Assembly: GCF_024609785.1 (NCBI RefSeq)
Contig: NZ_JANHJQ010000010.1
Span: 1 to 64,000 of the forward strand
Reading direction: 5' to 3'
DNA length: 64,000 bases
DNA from: Pseudalkalibacillus decolorationis
Lineage (GTDB): Bacteria > Bacillota > Bacilli > Bacillales > Fictibacillaceae
Part shown: one piece after another, positions 23,974 to 33,519 of the stretch
How positions within the stretch are numbered: the stretch's first letter is position 1
Layout of the letters: every line of letters begins with the position of its first letter
Program-made: the position numbers and the translations under genes
The notes under the pieces: model-generated
The model's database searches: none
Told to the model about the DNA's origin: nothing
What the model saw: the letters and a program-made list of their open reading frames with translations, nothing else

Positions 23974-24528
23974 CTAGCCGATTTTTTCTTCCTCATCACG
24001 TTTCCTAATTTCTTCTTCCTTTAAATTTTCCTCCCGATCACGAATACGATGCGCAAGTCTACTTGATGCATTCGCTGCTAAACTTGCTACAAGATCATCT
24101 AAGAATGTGTGTACACCATTTCCATGCTTTGTATCAAGCTTTTCAATGATTCCGACTTTCTGTTTATCGAGATGTCCGAATGTCGTAATCGCAATACTTC
24201 CATATCCTAACACTGCGCCCATTGCAATCGTTTCATCAACACCAAATAAGCCTTCATCCGATTCTACGATTGCTTGTAGCGGTTCTGATAATTTCTTTTG
24301 TTCAGCTAGTTTATCTAGTTCAATACCAACGAGTAATGCATGCTGAATCTCTCTTTTTTCAAGAACAGCCTCAACACTCTCGATGCAATCTTGCATTTTC
24401 AACCCTGGAGCATAGGGAGCCTGCATTTGGTATACAATCTCTGCAACATCGATAATGTTAACTCCTCGCTCCTTTAATAGTTCCATCGTAGCTGCTTTTA
24501 CTTCTTTACTATGGACTCGCTTTTTCAT
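23974..24528 (-). CDS. yutG: PgpA/YutG-like phosphatidylglycerophosphatase A family protein
   Basis: 184 aa of the PgpA family. It shows APGLKMQDCIESVEAVLEKREIQHALLVGIELD, then ESDEGLFGVDETIAMGAVLGYGSIAITTFGHLDKQK and a C-terminal LDDLVASLAANASSRLAHRIRD. It is predicted to act in phospholipid metabolism, but the exact reaction of YutG-type proteins is uncertain. It is the first chromosomal gene right of the element, divergent from yjcH. Its C-terminal tail is charged. Confidence 0.85.
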   Translation of the reverse strand: MKKRVHSKEVKAATMELLKERGVNIIDVAEIVYQMQAPYAPGLKMQDCIESVEAVLEKREIQHALLVGIELDKLAEQKKLSEPLQAIVESDEGLFGVDETIAMGAVLGYGSIAITTFGHLDKQKVGIIEKLDTKHGNGVHTFLDDLVASLAANASSRLAHRIRDREENLKEEEIRKRDEEEKIG

Positions 24529-24648
24529 CGGACAGTCTCCTCTCTTGAAGCCAGTTCGCTTACTTATGACTATTATATCATTTATGTTAAAATCAATCTT
24601 AGATTACAATTGAAAGCATTATCGAAGAAATACCGGAGGCTGATTCTT

Positions 24649-25374
24649 ATGAAACAAAAAGGTAGCATCGAAGAGAAAACAATTTATAGTGAGGTATTAG
24701 GTGAAGACATCCAACTCCTAGCATATTTGCCACCATCTTATACCCCACTTTTACGATATTCTGTCCTAATTGCTCAAGATGGTGACGATTATTTCAAGCT
24801 AGGTAGGATTGCCAGAACGACTGAGAAACTAAGTGATGACAACGAAATTGAAGAATTTATAATCATCGGAATTCCATATAAAAGCGTTCAAGACCGTCGC
24901 AAGAAATACCACCCGGAAGGAGAACAGAACGAGGAATATATTCGTTTTCTTATAAATGAACTTGTTCCATACATCGAAGCTGAGTATTCTACTCTAGAAC
25001 TCTCTAATGCGCGCGGTTTAATCGGTGATTCCTTAGGAGCCACTGTTTCGTTAATGTCAGCCCTTTCCTATCCACGTACATTCGGAAAAGTCATTTTACA
25101 GTCCCCTTTTGTGAATGAAAAAGTGTTAAATGAAGTAAAATCGTTCCAAAATCCGACTCTATTATCGATTTACCATATTGCAGGTGTAGGAGAGACCGCG
25201 GTTGAAACAACTAATGGAGAAGTGAAAAATTTCATTGAACCGAACCGTAAGTTAAACCAAGAGTTATCGAACAGAACCTTTAACTATTACTACGAGGAAT
25301 TTGATGGCAACCACACCTGGAAGTATTGGCAGCCAGACATTCCAAACGCATTAAAATGGATGTTTCCACGGTAA
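24649..25374 (+). CDS. yjcH: Esterase-D-like alpha/beta hydrolase (YjcH)
   Basis: 241 aa, esterase of the Fes/esterase D superfamily. The nucleophile elbow is GLIGDSLGATVS (about residue 130), the fold starts VLIAQDGDDYFKLGR, and the likely catalytic His is in FDGNHTWKYW. The substrate is unknown. ATG 24649 follows CCGGAGG at correct spacing; the longer frame from 24511 lacks support. It is followed by yjcG, a conserved Bacillus neighbourhood. Confidence 0.85.
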   Translation: MKQKGSIEEKTIYSEVLGEDIQLLAYLPPSYTPLLRYSVLIAQDGDDYFKLGRIARTTEKLSDDNEIEEFIIIGIPYKSVQDRRKKYHPEGEQNEEYIRFLINELVPYIEAEYSTLELSNARGLIGDSLGATVSLMSALSYPRTFGKVILQSPFVNEKVLNEVKSFQNPTLLSIYHIAGVGETAVETTNGEVKNFIEPNRKLNQELSNRTFNYYYEEFDGNHTWKYWQPDIPNALKWMFPR

Positions 25375-25500
25375 ATATCAGACTTAAGTTCGATTGCGAA
25401 ATAGACGGTCTTTAAGATAAAGTAGGAAATAGTAAGAAAATTTGCTATAATGGAATTTGTGTACACTTTAATCTACCTATTGATTTTGAGGAGGGAAACT

Positions 25501-26019
25501 ATGAAGTACGGCATTGTAATTTTTCCATCAAAAAAACTACAAGATACTGTTAACACATATCGTAAACGTTATGACCCTCATTATGCTTTAATCGCTCCTC
25601 ACGTGACTTTAAAAGCTCCATTTGAAGTCGATGACGAAGACGAATTAAAGGCTCTAGCGAGACGAATTCATGAAATTTCGGATAATATTCAACCGTTTAA
25701 CATTCAAGTTTATAAGGTAGGATCATTCCACCCAGTAAACAACGTCATTTATTTTCGGATAAAAGATGATGAGAAATTAACAGAACTTCACGAGAAGCTA
25801 CATGAGAATAACTTATACAGTGAGCGTTCATATAACTTTGTTCCTCATCTCACATTAGCTCAAAAGCTTTCAGATGAAGAACACCATGACGTTTTAGAAT
25901 CATTGAAGATGATGGAAGTCGATCATACCGAAGCAGTGGATCGATTCCAACTTCTCTATCAACTGGAAAATGGTACTTGGACAGTTTTTGAAACGTTCCA
26001 TCTTGGTAAAGTAAGGTAA
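25501..26019 (+). CDS. yjcG: 2H-phosphoesterase (YjcG)
   Basis: 172 aa of the 2H / 2'-5' RNA ligase-like superfamily. The two HxT motifs are HVTL (about residue 34) and HLTL (about 115). It may hydrolyse cyclic phosphodiesters in RNA or nucleotide metabolism. ATG 25501 follows GAGGAGGG. It is adjacent to yjcH as in B. subtilis and is followed by a dispersed repeat and a terminator. Confidence 0.88.
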   Translation: MKYGIVIFPSKKLQDTVNTYRKRYDPHYALIAPHVTLKAPFEVDDEDELKALARRIHEISDNIQPFNIQVYKVGSFHPVNNVIYFRIKDDEKLTELHEKLHENNLYSERSYNFVPHLTLAQKLSDEEHHDVLESLKMMEVDHTEAVDRFQLLYQLENGTWTVFETFHLGKVR

Positions 26020-26023
26020 AGTA

Positions 26024-26142
26024 AGCTTGGCCCAGCCAAGCTTTGCGCAGGCTAGCACTAGCTGCACTTATACTTAGGACTTAAACTTTTCCTCAACGTC
26101 GATTTACTTCCAGCTGAAAAGTTATACTTTCTTAACGTGTAA
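26024..26142. repeat. Dispersed intergenic repeat, copy 2
   Basis: Begins AAGCTTGGCCCAGCCAAGC and TTTGCGCAGGC, which is a small hairpin, and ends with the 20-nt motif. It resembles 59226-59313 (ACTTGGC-AGC-CAAGC, TTAGCGCAGGC and the same ending). Confidence 0.65.
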
Positions 26143-26165
26143 TCAAAAAAACAGATCATAATTTA

Positions 26166-26195
26166 CGGGATTGACTCTATTGTCAGTCCCGTTTT
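26166..26195. terminator. Terminator after yjcG
   Basis: CGGGATTGAC-TCTATT-GTCAGTCCCG followed by TTTT on the plus strand. Confidence 0.7.
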
Positions 26196-26257
26196 AATGT
26201 TTAAATTAAGCTGCTCTCGACCAAACTATGACCAGAATAATCATCGGGGGGTTGGCT

Positions 26258-26956
26258 TTGGACCTTTTAGAATTATCGATCGAGCTTATCATTGGTTTTA
26301 TTGGCTTATTTATCGTCACCCGTTTACTGGGAAAGACACAAATCTCACAAATTACACCGTTTGATTTTATTTCCTCACTTATTTTAGGTGAGTTATTGGG
26401 GAATGCCATTTATGATGATAAGGTCAGTATATTTTCTATTCTTTATGCCCTTGTACTTTGGGGAATAATGATTTATGCAATCGAATTGTGGACTCAGAAA
26501 AAAATGGGTGCCCGTGGTTTATTAGAAGGACAGCCCGTAATTGTTATTCACAAAGGAAAAATTTTATACCAACCCTTGAAAAAGAGTAAGTTAGACCTTA
26601 ATCAACTTCAGGGGTTAATCCGACAAAAAGGCTTTTTTTCACTTTATGATGTTGAATATGCCATTTTAGAAACGAATGGAACTGTAAGCGTTCTTCCTAA
26701 ATCCCAAAATGATATCGTAAATCGTGAAGATCTAAACTTGCCTGTAAAACAACAATCCTTGCCAATAACCCTTATCATTGATCGAGAGATTGTTCATGAT
26801 AATTTGATTGAACTTGGAAAAGATGTGAAATGGCTTAAATACCAGCTTCAACAGCAAAATATTGGTGATTATTCTATCGTATTACATGCTGAATGGCGGA
26901 TTGCAGAAGAAAGATTATTGGTAACCCGTCACGCTTCTGCAATCGGGGTAAAGTAA
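26258..26956 (+). CDS. DUF421 (YetF/YrbG-type) membrane protein
   Basis: About 232 aa. Three N-terminal hydrophobic segments (IELIIGFIGLFIVTRLLGKT, FDFISSLILGELLG, ILYALVLWGIMIYAI) precede a cytosolic DUF421 domain with GARGLLEGQPVIVIHKGKI and GFFSLYDVEYAILETNG. Relatives include spore-associated membrane proteins. The TTG at 26258 has GGGGGG 6 nt upstream and matches the family N-terminus; the ATG at 26228 would add ten unsupported residues. It overlaps the convergent MBL gene by 28 bp. Confidence 0.8.
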   Translation: MDLLELSIELIIGFIGLFIVTRLLGKTQISQITPFDFISSLILGELLGNAIYDDKVSIFSILYALVLWGIMIYAIELWTQKKMGARGLLEGQPVIVIHKGKILYQPLKKSKLDLNQLQGLIRQKGFFSLYDVEYAILETNGTVSVLPKSQNDIVNREDLNLPVKQQSLPITLIIDREIVHDNLIELGKDVKWLKYQLQQQNIGDYSIVLHAEWRIAEERLLVTRHASAIGVK

Positions 26957-27840
26957 AGGGAAAAGTCTCTTATTTCAACGTTGATTCTTTTATCTTCGAT
27001 TCCTTTTAGTAAATATGAGTTGATTGCAGTACGGTAGAGTGCCCATACGGAAACCGATTGAAGCTTTACCTCCCACCTTCTGCACATCTCGCTCATAAAA
27101 GTTTCGAAGCTACAACCGCTCTCATACATCGAAAGAATCTCATACATACTTTCGATAATTGCTACATGGTGGTCATAATTTGTGATCAGTGTTTGATCTG
27201 GATTTTCTTCATATATTCCATGTCCAGGAATACTGCCATCGACGTCCATCGAAAGCAATTTCTCGAGTGTAGCCAGTGTTGCATCTGCATCAATGATATA
27301 AGGAATACGATGCTTGTTTAGTTGTTCCGCAGAAAAATAACTATCAGCTGCATACAGGATTCGTTTCACTTTTACACCTAATTGATTGATACTATGGCCT
27401 GGGAGTGGTATAAGCTCTAAATTGAACTGACCTAATTCAATAACCCCTTCTGTGACCACTAGATCTACACGAACGGGAGGTGCCTCTAGGAATTTATTGC
27501 GCATTTCATCAAGTGGTCTATTTCCTTGTGATAAATAGATCGGTTCAAGAATCGGATTTTGCAGGATTGATTCTTCAACAGCAGGAGCTATTGTATATAC
27601 CCTTTTTGAAGCTTGCAGGTAATTGGCTCCGCCATAGTGATCGGCGTGAGCGTGCGTAATAAAAAGATGGGTAATCGGCAATGACAGTTCTTCAAGTTTT
27701 CGGATGATTTTCTTCATGACTTGCTTGTCAATTCCGGTATCTATAAGTAAACCGTGCTCACCTTCATTTACATAACCGACGTTTACAGGACCGTTAAAAT
27801 AATAGCATGAATGGTTTATTTGAATAAATTCCATTTTCAC
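26929..27840 (-). CDS. MBL-fold metallo-hydrolase
   Basis: 303-aa metallo-beta-lactamase-fold protein. The zinc motif is THAHADHYGG (HxHxDH, about residue 63), LPGHSINQLG gives the next His, LYAADSYF the bridging Asp and GSIPGHG the last His. An extended C-terminal helical domain follows. The substrate is unknown; relatives include thiolester hydrolases. It converges with the DUF421 gene and overlaps it at the 3' end. Confidence 0.88.
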   Translation of the reverse strand: MKMEFIQINHSCYYFNGPVNVGYVNEGEHGLLIDTGIDKQVMKKIIRKLEELSLPITHLFITHAHADHYGGANYLQASKRVYTIAPAVEESILQNPILEPIYLSQGNRPLDEMRNKFLEAPPVRVDLVVTEGVIELGQFNLELIPLPGHSINQLGVKVKRILYAADSYFSAEQLNKHRIPYIIDADATLATLEKLLSMDVDGSIPGHGIYEENPDQTLITNYDHHVAIIESMYEILSMYESGCSFETFMSEMCRRWEVKLQSVSVWALYRTAINSYLLKGIEDKRINVEIRDFSLYFTPIAEA

Positions 27841-27895
27841 ATCGCACCATTTCTATTAAAAAATAGGAAATGAGCGGATCGACCCTACTCATTCC

Positions 27896-28135
27896 CTATA
27901 TTACTTCGTTTATATTTTGCCCTTTTCCTGTTAAATCAGATAATAATTTTTTAAAGGATTCACGTTTTCCGTTTTTTGAATCATGATTCTGAATCGTTTC
28001 CAATGGGGTTTCCGTTACATCATTCAATTGAACTTGTTCTACTGGATAGAGTCTTAATTTAAGAGCAACGTTGTTCTCTGTCCGACTCCCGTAAATTAAA
28101 TTTTGTTGAGGTACTATTGGAGGTACATATCCCAT
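27896..28135 (-). CDS. Small hypothetical protein
   Basis: 79 aa starting MGYVPPIVPQQNLIYGSRTENN, a proline- and tyrosine-rich N-terminus, then a charged helical C-terminus. ATG 28135 is preferred over 28141 or GTG 28144 because AGGTG lies 7 nt upstream. It follows the coiled-coil gene. No family is recognised. Confidence 0.55.
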   Translation of the reverse strand: MGYVPPIVPQQNLIYGSRTENNVALKLRLYPVEQVQLNDVTETPLETIQNHDSKNGKRESFKKLLSDLTGKGQNINEVI

Positions 28136-28255
28136 TTTCATCACCTACTTCACGCTTTTATTCTTTATATACCCCCAGTTTTCAAAATGAAACTCCTATT
28201 ATCCGTTTTGGATACGATTGGCTCCGTTCAATCATATGGTTTCTTTTTAACAACC

Positions 28256-29146
28256 TTAGAAGTTAAGGGCGATCTGGTTAACAGCACGAGCCCGATACTC
28301 ATGATTAGGAAAATAAACGAATGCCTCGATTGTAATACTATCTTCAAACTCTTTTTGAATTGGTATTTGGAAATCAGTAAGAGAAATCGTTTGGTTCGCT
28401 TGAAGTTTTAGTTCATGCATGGAAGCGATCCATATCTCACCTCTTTCTCGTGCTTCTTTAGCCCAGTCATTTTCTAGAAAAACCCACTGCAAAGACTCCT
28501 TTTTCTCATCCGCTACATTCGTTTGTTCCATAGAACCTATCTTACCTTTTAAGCTTGTATAATCAGTGGGTTGATATCGAAAACAAATGAGTGGGTTTTC
28601 AAGCTCTTTCTCCCCAATATTTGTCATATGGAAACTTCCATGAATGACGTAAGATCCCTCATCCTTGCAAATTAAACTATAATTAAAATAAGCAGAGAGG
28701 AGTAATTCCTCTTTGGCGGTTTCTTCTTTTACTATATCTTTTGGCGCTTTATCAGCTTGGTTTTGCAGCTTCAGACGTTTCTCCAAGCTTTTAATTTTGC
28801 TACGATAAGAGTCAATTTGTTTTTCCTTTTCATTCATCTCCTTCTCGACCGTTTCAAGCAGTTCCTCGAAACCGCTAATCTTATTGTTCATTTCGTCGTG
28901 GTTACTCTTTGAAAGTTGGTCTTTTAAGCGATGTATTTCCTGATGGTATTGGACGAGCTCCTCTTCTTTAGTTTGTAATTCACGTTGTAGACCATCATTT
29001 TCTTCAGCCTCTTTAAGCTTTTTTTCCAGCTGTTCAATTGTATCTTCAGCAAAAAGTAACTTTTTTTCTAACTGAAGCGATTTTTCTTGATAATATTTGG
29101 TACGTGAGGCTAATCGATCGTAACTAAGCTCTTTTTGCGAGTTCAT
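28256..29146 (-). CDS. Coiled-coil protein with C-terminal beta domain
   Basis: About 296 aa. Residues about 5-150 form a continuous coiled coil (YYQEKSLQLEKKLLFAEDTI... RSKIKSLEKRLKL). Residues about 165-290 form a beta-rich domain (SYVIHGSFHMTNIGEKELENPLICF). There is no signal peptide. The start at 29146 follows AAGGAGGGG. It may be a structural or scaffold protein of sporulation; this is inferred only from its neighbours. Confidence 0.65.
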   Translation of the reverse strand: MNSQKELSYDRLASRTKYYQEKSLQLEKKLLFAEDTIEQLEKKLKEAEENDGLQRELQTKEEELVQYHQEIHRLKDQLSKSNHDEMNNKISGFEELLETVEKEMNEKEKQIDSYRSKIKSLEKRLKLQNQADKAPKDIVKEETAKEELLLSAYFNYSLICKDEGSYVIHGSFHMTNIGEKELENPLICFRYQPTDYTSLKGKIGSMEQTNVADEKKESLQWVFLENDWAKEARERGEIWIASMHELKLQANQTISLTDFQIPIQKEFEDSITIEAFVYFPNHEYRARAVNQIALNF

Positions 29147-29228
29147 AAAACGTTTCCCCTCCTTACCGGGCACTCATCCTTATCATATGTATATTCGCGA
29201 ATAGACTTTACAACTACTTTTTTCGTGC

Positions 29229-29260
29229 AAAAAAAAGAGCGAGAGGACCCCTCGCTCTTT
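29229..29260 (-). terminator. Terminator after the coat-like protein
   Basis: AAAGAGCGAG and CTCGCTCTTT arms; the minus strand continues with a T run. Confidence 0.8.
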
Positions 29261-29272
29261 ATAGCATGTAGA

Positions 29273-30451
29273 TTATGGTTGCTTGATCTTAACATCATCA
29301 AAAGTGACACAATCTTCAACTTCGACTTCGCCTTCATCTGCTTCAACAATTCCGGTATCGAATATCGTTTTACCTTTGTTATTGATCAATTGAAGCTGGA
29401 ATTCAGTTCCTTCACTACAATCCACGACTGCAAAGTTGAAGTCTACTTTCTTACCATCTGCTCGGCCTTCACCACTAATTGTAAGTCGAAGGTCTCCATC
29501 TTTTTCGTCGCAGCAAAGTGTTTCTTGATCGAAGCTCGTTGCTGTGAAATTAAATCCGTTTTGACCGTCTCCAGTATCCAGATCCTTAAAGCTTGCACGA
29601 AGAACACTGTCAATGAGGCTACAATTCGGACAGATGTCGACGAGAACGGCTATGCGACCTTCCTCTGTTGCACCTGAACCAGTATTCCCGCTTGCTTCCC
29701 CTTCTGCTGTACAATCACAGTTTGGACGTGGAAAGATATCTGGACATTGAGGTGGAAAATGAACTTTCGGACACTGATCACCCATTTCAGGTGCGATAAG
29801 ATCATTGTCACGTGGTGAACAGAATTTTGCGAGTACTTCTAATTTCACTTCTGCCTCCACCTGAATATCAAGACAGAATGTAATCTCAATATCGAATTCA
29901 TCTGGACATGGTGTATTTAGGAGCACCGTTCCAGTAGGTATTCTACAGAATATTTTGGATACCTTGCAGAATAACTCTGTACCCTCTGGATAGCAAAGTA
30001 CAAAGGATTCAAATACTGATGCATTGACTTTTAGGCATGTTACTATATCACCATTTCGGTCAACGACATTAATTTTCAAATCGGTACTGATTAATAACTC
30101 GACCAATTGAGCATCTACAAATCCGCCATTTGTAGAAATCGTTACATCACGCTTATCCCCCACTTGTTCACAAATGAAATCTAGATCTTCATGGTCCTTA
30201 TCATAATCATATTTTCTATTGTTTAGAGGGAATAGAGGCGGTGTTTTTGGCGGTTCACAGATTAGACGTAGAGGGCGACGACAAGGATCTTCCATCGCTT
30301 CTTCTATATCTTTAAGCTGGTCGCGGGTAAACCGTACCGTTTTGCGAACGGATAAAGCATCCGTTACCCAATCGTAAACTTTTTGTACGCGAATACACTC
30401 ATCCTGTAAGCTGTTAGTAGCTTTAGGTATATTGTGTTTTTTGTAACTCAT
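29273..30451 (-). CDS. Cys-rich probable spore-surface structural protein
   Basis: About 392 aa. Near the start is CIRVQKVYDWVTDALSVR, a C-x-V-x-KVYDWV motif seen in Firmicute spore-coat-type proteins. Repeated beta-rich segments with many cysteines (CEPP, CYPEG, CKVSKIFC, CSPRDN, CPNCSL, CCDEKDG) follow. There is no signal peptide and much of it is likely cross-linkable. ATG 30451 is chosen by GGAAGGG upstream. The exact family is not certain. Confidence 0.6.
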   Translation of the reverse strand: MSYKKHNIPKATNSLQDECIRVQKVYDWVTDALSVRKTVRFTRDQLKDIEEAMEDPCRRPLRLICEPPKTPPLFPLNNRKYDYDKDHEDLDFICEQVGDKRDVTISTNGGFVDAQLVELLISTDLKINVVDRNGDIVTCLKVNASVFESFVLCYPEGTELFCKVSKIFCRIPTGTVLLNTPCPDEFDIEITFCLDIQVEAEVKLEVLAKFCSPRDNDLIAPEMGDQCPKVHFPPQCPDIFPRPNCDCTAEGEASGNTGSGATEEGRIAVLVDICPNCSLIDSVLRASFKDLDTGDGQNGFNFTATSFDQETLCCDEKDGDLRLTISGEGRADGKKVDFNFAVVDCSEGTEFQLQLINNKGKTIFDTGIVEADEGEVEVEDCVTFDDVKIKQP

Positions 30452-30560
30452 AGTTTCCCTTCCTTTCTTCATCATGAACTGAAGATTCAATACATACTAT
30501 GGAATAATCATGGGTTATGATACAAAGATTAATGCCTATTTTTGAAAGGGTGACATACAA

Positions 30561-30812
30561 ATGAACAATAAAGACAAAAATAAAAACGATTGGCCGAATC
30601 CTCCCCTTTTAAAAGGGAACAAAAAAACTCACAGTTCAAGTAAGCGTGTTTCAAACGACCTTAACCGATCAAAACGATCAGGAGACATAAAGGAAAATCC
30701 CATCCAACCTTTCAAACAAAAAAACAACTCAAAGAAAAATCCAATAAATCCATTTAAAAATCAAGCTAAAAGTCCAACTACAAAAAAGATTAATCCATTT
30801 CGTCCCAAATAA
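30561..30812 (+). CDS. Small basic NPF-repeat protein
   Basis: 83 aa, Lys/Asn-rich and disordered, with three imperfect repeats near the end: NPIQPFK, NPINPFK, INPFRPK. It is divergent from the Cys-rich coat-like gene. Similar basic small proteins often belong to spore coats, but no family is recognised. Confidence 0.6.
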   Translation: MNNKDKNKNDWPNPPLLKGNKKTHSSSKRVSNDLNRSKRSGDIKENPIQPFKQKNNSKKNPINPFKNQAKSPTTKKINPFRPK

Positions 30813-30873
30813 TACACCCCTTCTTTTTATGTGGAATATTATATGTTCACAGAGAACATACAAGGGGTGACAG

Positions 30874-31026
30874 ATGTTGCAAAAGAAAGATCTTCAAGGG
30901 TTATACAATAAGATTAAGAGTGAAAGAAGAAAACGAACTTCAAATAAATCACTTTTCCCAGCAAAACCAAAAAAATCCTGCTCGACGTGCGGTAAGGTGA
31001 CATGGAAGCCTCCAACACAAGATTAA
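30874..31026 (+). CDS. Small basic protein with CxxC
   Basis: 50 aa: MLQKKDLQGLYNKIKSERRK... then SCSTCGKVTW, a single Cys pair. AGGGGTGA precedes the ATG. It follows the NPF-repeat gene and is likely co-transcribed. Confidence 0.55.
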   Translation: MLQKKDLQGLYNKIKSERRKRTSNKSLFPAKPKKSCSTCGKVTWKPPTQD

Positions 31027-31084
31027 TTAACATCATACGGGTGTTTCCGAACTTCACTTATGGGCCGTTCTCATATATATGCAA

Positions 31085-31127
31085 AAGCTGAACCAGTGGT
31101 CATCAAAGATACTGGTTCAGCTTTTTA
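31085..31127. terminator. Bidirectional terminator
   Basis: AAGCTGAACCAGT and ACTGGTTCAGCTT arms followed by T. It separates the rightward small genes from the leftward sulfate/glycan operon and ends right at the cysC stop. Confidence 0.8.
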
Positions 31128-31730
31128 TTTTATTTCCGATAGATAACCTTTCTTATATAAATACTCTTCAATATGTTTGACACATTCATTTAAAGGTATT
31201 TTAGATGTATCTAAGATGACCTCTGGGTTTACAGGCTGCTCGTATGGGTCTGTTATACCAGTGAAGTTGTTTATTTTCCCGTTCAATGCTTTTTCATAAA
31301 GCCCTTTTGGATCACGTTTTATCAACGTTTCCATATCGCATTCGACATATACTTCGATGAATTCATCATTACCTACGAGGTTTCTGACAAATTGTCTGTC
31401 CCTGACATATGGAGAGACGAACGTAGCTAACACAACAACACCTGCATCTACGAACAGTTTTGCTGCCTCACCAACTCTTCGAATATTTTCCTCACGATCT
31501 TTTTGTTCGAAACCCAAATCATTGTTAATGCCCATTCTTATATTATCGCCATCTAATAGGTAGGTGGAAATAGATTCTTCATATAATGAACGGTTCAATC
31601 GATTTGCAATGGTTGACTTACCAGATCCAGACAAACCAGTAAACCAGATAATAAAACTTTTATGACCATGTAATAGTTGTCTCTCTCTTTTAGATACATC
31701 TTGGTTATGCCAATATAAGTTTGATGTCAT
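31125..31730 (-). CDS. cysC: Adenylylsulfate (APS) kinase
   Basis: 201 aa. The Walker A is GLSGSGKST (about residue 33), DGDNIRMGIN, FVSPYVRDR and GITDPYEQP follow, typical of APS kinase. It phosphorylates APS to PAPS, the sulfate donor for sulfotransferases. It is the last gene of an operon with the sulfate permease and ATP sulfurylase. No PAPS reductase or sulfite reductase is nearby, and a PAPS-type sulfotransferase is upstream, so sulfonation rather than cysteine synthesis is the likely use. Confidence 0.93.
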   Translation of the reverse strand: MTSNLYWHNQDVSKRERQLLHGHKSFIIWFTGLSGSGKSTIANRLNRSLYEESISTYLLDGDNIRMGINNDLGFEQKDREENIRRVGEAAKLFVDAGVVVLATFVSPYVRDRQFVRNLVGNDEFIEVYVECDMETLIKRDPKGLYEKALNGKINNFTGITDPYEQPVNPEVILDTSKIPLNECVKHIEEYLYKKGYLSEIK

Positions 31731-31744
31731 CTACTTTTCCTCCT

Positions 31745-33508
31745 TTAGGATAATGGCCAAAACAAGGGAACAGTCAACGAAGTTACGACAAAACAAATCA
31801 CATTTAATGGAAACCCGATTTTCATGAAATCCAGAAATCTGTATTGTCCCGAGCTGTAAACGAGAAGGTTGGTCTGATAACCTATCGGAGTGGAGAAACT
31901 AGCTGAAGCAGCAATGGCGATCGCAACAGCATATGGTTCTGGATTTAAGGACATTTCTTGAACCATTGACATCATAATCGGAAATACGATAACTGCCGCT
32001 GCATTATTCGTAATCATTTCAGTTAATACATTCGTTAAGATATAGACAATCATTAAGAGGATTAACGGTGTCATTGGGTCTACTATTAAAAATAGTTGAG
32101 TAGCCAGATACTCTGCAGCACCCGTTTTATTCATTGCTTCTGCTATCCCGAATGCTCCTCCTACAACGAATAATACATCCCATTTAATCGAATCCTTAAC
32201 CTCATCGAATGTTGTTCTGCTTACGATCAATGACACTATTGCAGTGGAAATTGCCGCAAATGCGATTTCCAAAAACCCTAGGACAACTAAACCAACCATC
32301 GAACCGAAAGCGATTAACGGCAGCCAATCACGGACTGTTGCCTTTTTGGCGGAAGAATGAGAAGTTAATAAACACATGGTATTATTGACACTTTGAAACT
32401 GGCTAAGGTCCTTTGACGTTAAAATGTAAAGCATATCTCCGGACTTTATCCGAATAGACCCTATTTTTTCATTTATTCTTTTTCCATTCCTGTACACTCC
32501 TACGATTACACCACCAAAACGCGAGCGGAAATTCAGATTACGAATACGTTGTGATACGAGAGAAGAATGCTGTGGAACAACTGCTTCCACCCAACTCAAT
32601 TCACTTTCATGGGTTATAAATTCACATTTGGTTTCTCCTAAAGAAAGTCCTGGAATCGTTTCGATTTCTTTATAACAGGTCGTATCACCTACAAAAATGA
32701 GTTGATCAAACATTTGTATTTTCTGATTTGGTGAAACCGGGAATAAACACTCTCCTTGTCTTAAAATCGCCATGATATAGGATTGCTTCAGTTCTCGTAA
32801 TCCCGCTTCTTTTATCGTTTGACCAACCCATTGAAAGTCTTCATTTACTTGTACTTCAATTAATTGCGAATTCATACTAACGTCTTTTGGATCGCTTTGA
32901 ATATTCGGTAATAATTTTTTGCCGATTACGACCATGTATAGTAAAGCAAAGAAAAATAACGGGACCCCTACAAAGGCAAGTTCAAAGATCGAAAATCCAT
33001 CAAATCCGTTTTTTTGTAATAATGTGTGTACAACTAAATTTGTAGAAGTACCAATTAATGTACACATGCCTCCAAGGATTGCTGCGTAAGATAGTGGAAT
33101 CAATAATTTAGAAGGGAAAATGGAATGGAGGTTGGACCATCGTTTGACAATCGGGGTAAATAAAACAACTAACGGAGTGTTGTTCATCAGACTAGAACAG
33201 CTCGCTGTAACAGTCATCATACGTGTCATTCCACTTAGAAGTGTCTGTTTATTGCCAAATATGAAGCGTGTAAGCTTTGGAAACAAAGGGTGTTTCTGAA
33301 CCATATGCATCATGATAAATAAAGAAGCAATTGTGATTACTCCTTCATTTATAAACCCGGCAAAAGCCTCATCAAGTGTAAGGATGCCGCCCCATAGTAA
33401 GACCATTAATGCGCCTAGTATCACAACCTCTACACTAATATAGTTCAGTATTAAAAATAAAAACATAAATCCCAAAACAAAGAATGTAATGAAAATATCT
33501 GCAGTCAT
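31745..33508 (-). CDS. SLC13-family permease with TrkA_C domains, likely sulfate uptake
   Basis: 587 aa. N-terminal membrane part (residues 1-195) with LLSGMTRMMTVTASCSSLMNNTPLVVLF, two soluble RCK/TrkA_C-like domains (about 205-380), and a C-terminal membrane part with MITNNAAAVIVFPIM. This is the layout of bacterial SLC13 divalent-anion permeases found with sat and cysC. It is coupled to both, so sulfate is the probable substrate. Confidence 0.88.
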   Translation of the reverse strand: MTADIFITFFVLGFMFLFLILNYISVEVVILGALMVLLWGGILTLDEAFAGFINEGVITIASLFIMMHMVQKHPLFPKLTRFIFGNKQTLLSGMTRMMTVTASCSSLMNNTPLVVLFTPIVKRWSNLHSIFPSKLLIPLSYAAILGGMCTLIGTSTNLVVHTLLQKNGFDGFSIFELAFVGVPLFFFALLYMVVIGKKLLPNIQSDPKDVSMNSQLIEVQVNEDFQWVGQTIKEAGLRELKQSYIMAILRQGECLFPVSPNQKIQMFDQLIFVGDTTCYKEIETIPGLSLGETKCEFITHESELSWVEAVVPQHSSLVSQRIRNLNFRSRFGGVIVGVYRNGKRINEKIGSIRIKSGDMLYILTSKDLSQFQSVNNTMCLLTSHSSAKKATVRDWLPLIAFGSMVGLVVLGFLEIAFAAISTAIVSLIVSRTTFDEVKDSIKWDVLFVVGGAFGIAEAMNKTGAAEYLATQLFLIVDPMTPLILLMIVYILTNVLTEMITNNAAAVIVFPIMMSMVQEMSLNPEPYAVAIAIAASASFSTPIGYQTNLLVYSSGQYRFLDFMKIGFPLNVICFVVTSLTVPLFWPLS

Positions 33509-33519
33509 CGCTTGTAGGT

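Noticed and set aside
24511-24648. N-terminal extension of the YjcH-like esterase
   Set aside because: It overlaps the divergent yutG start and has no similarity to esterases. ATG 24649 has CCGGAGG at normal spacing.
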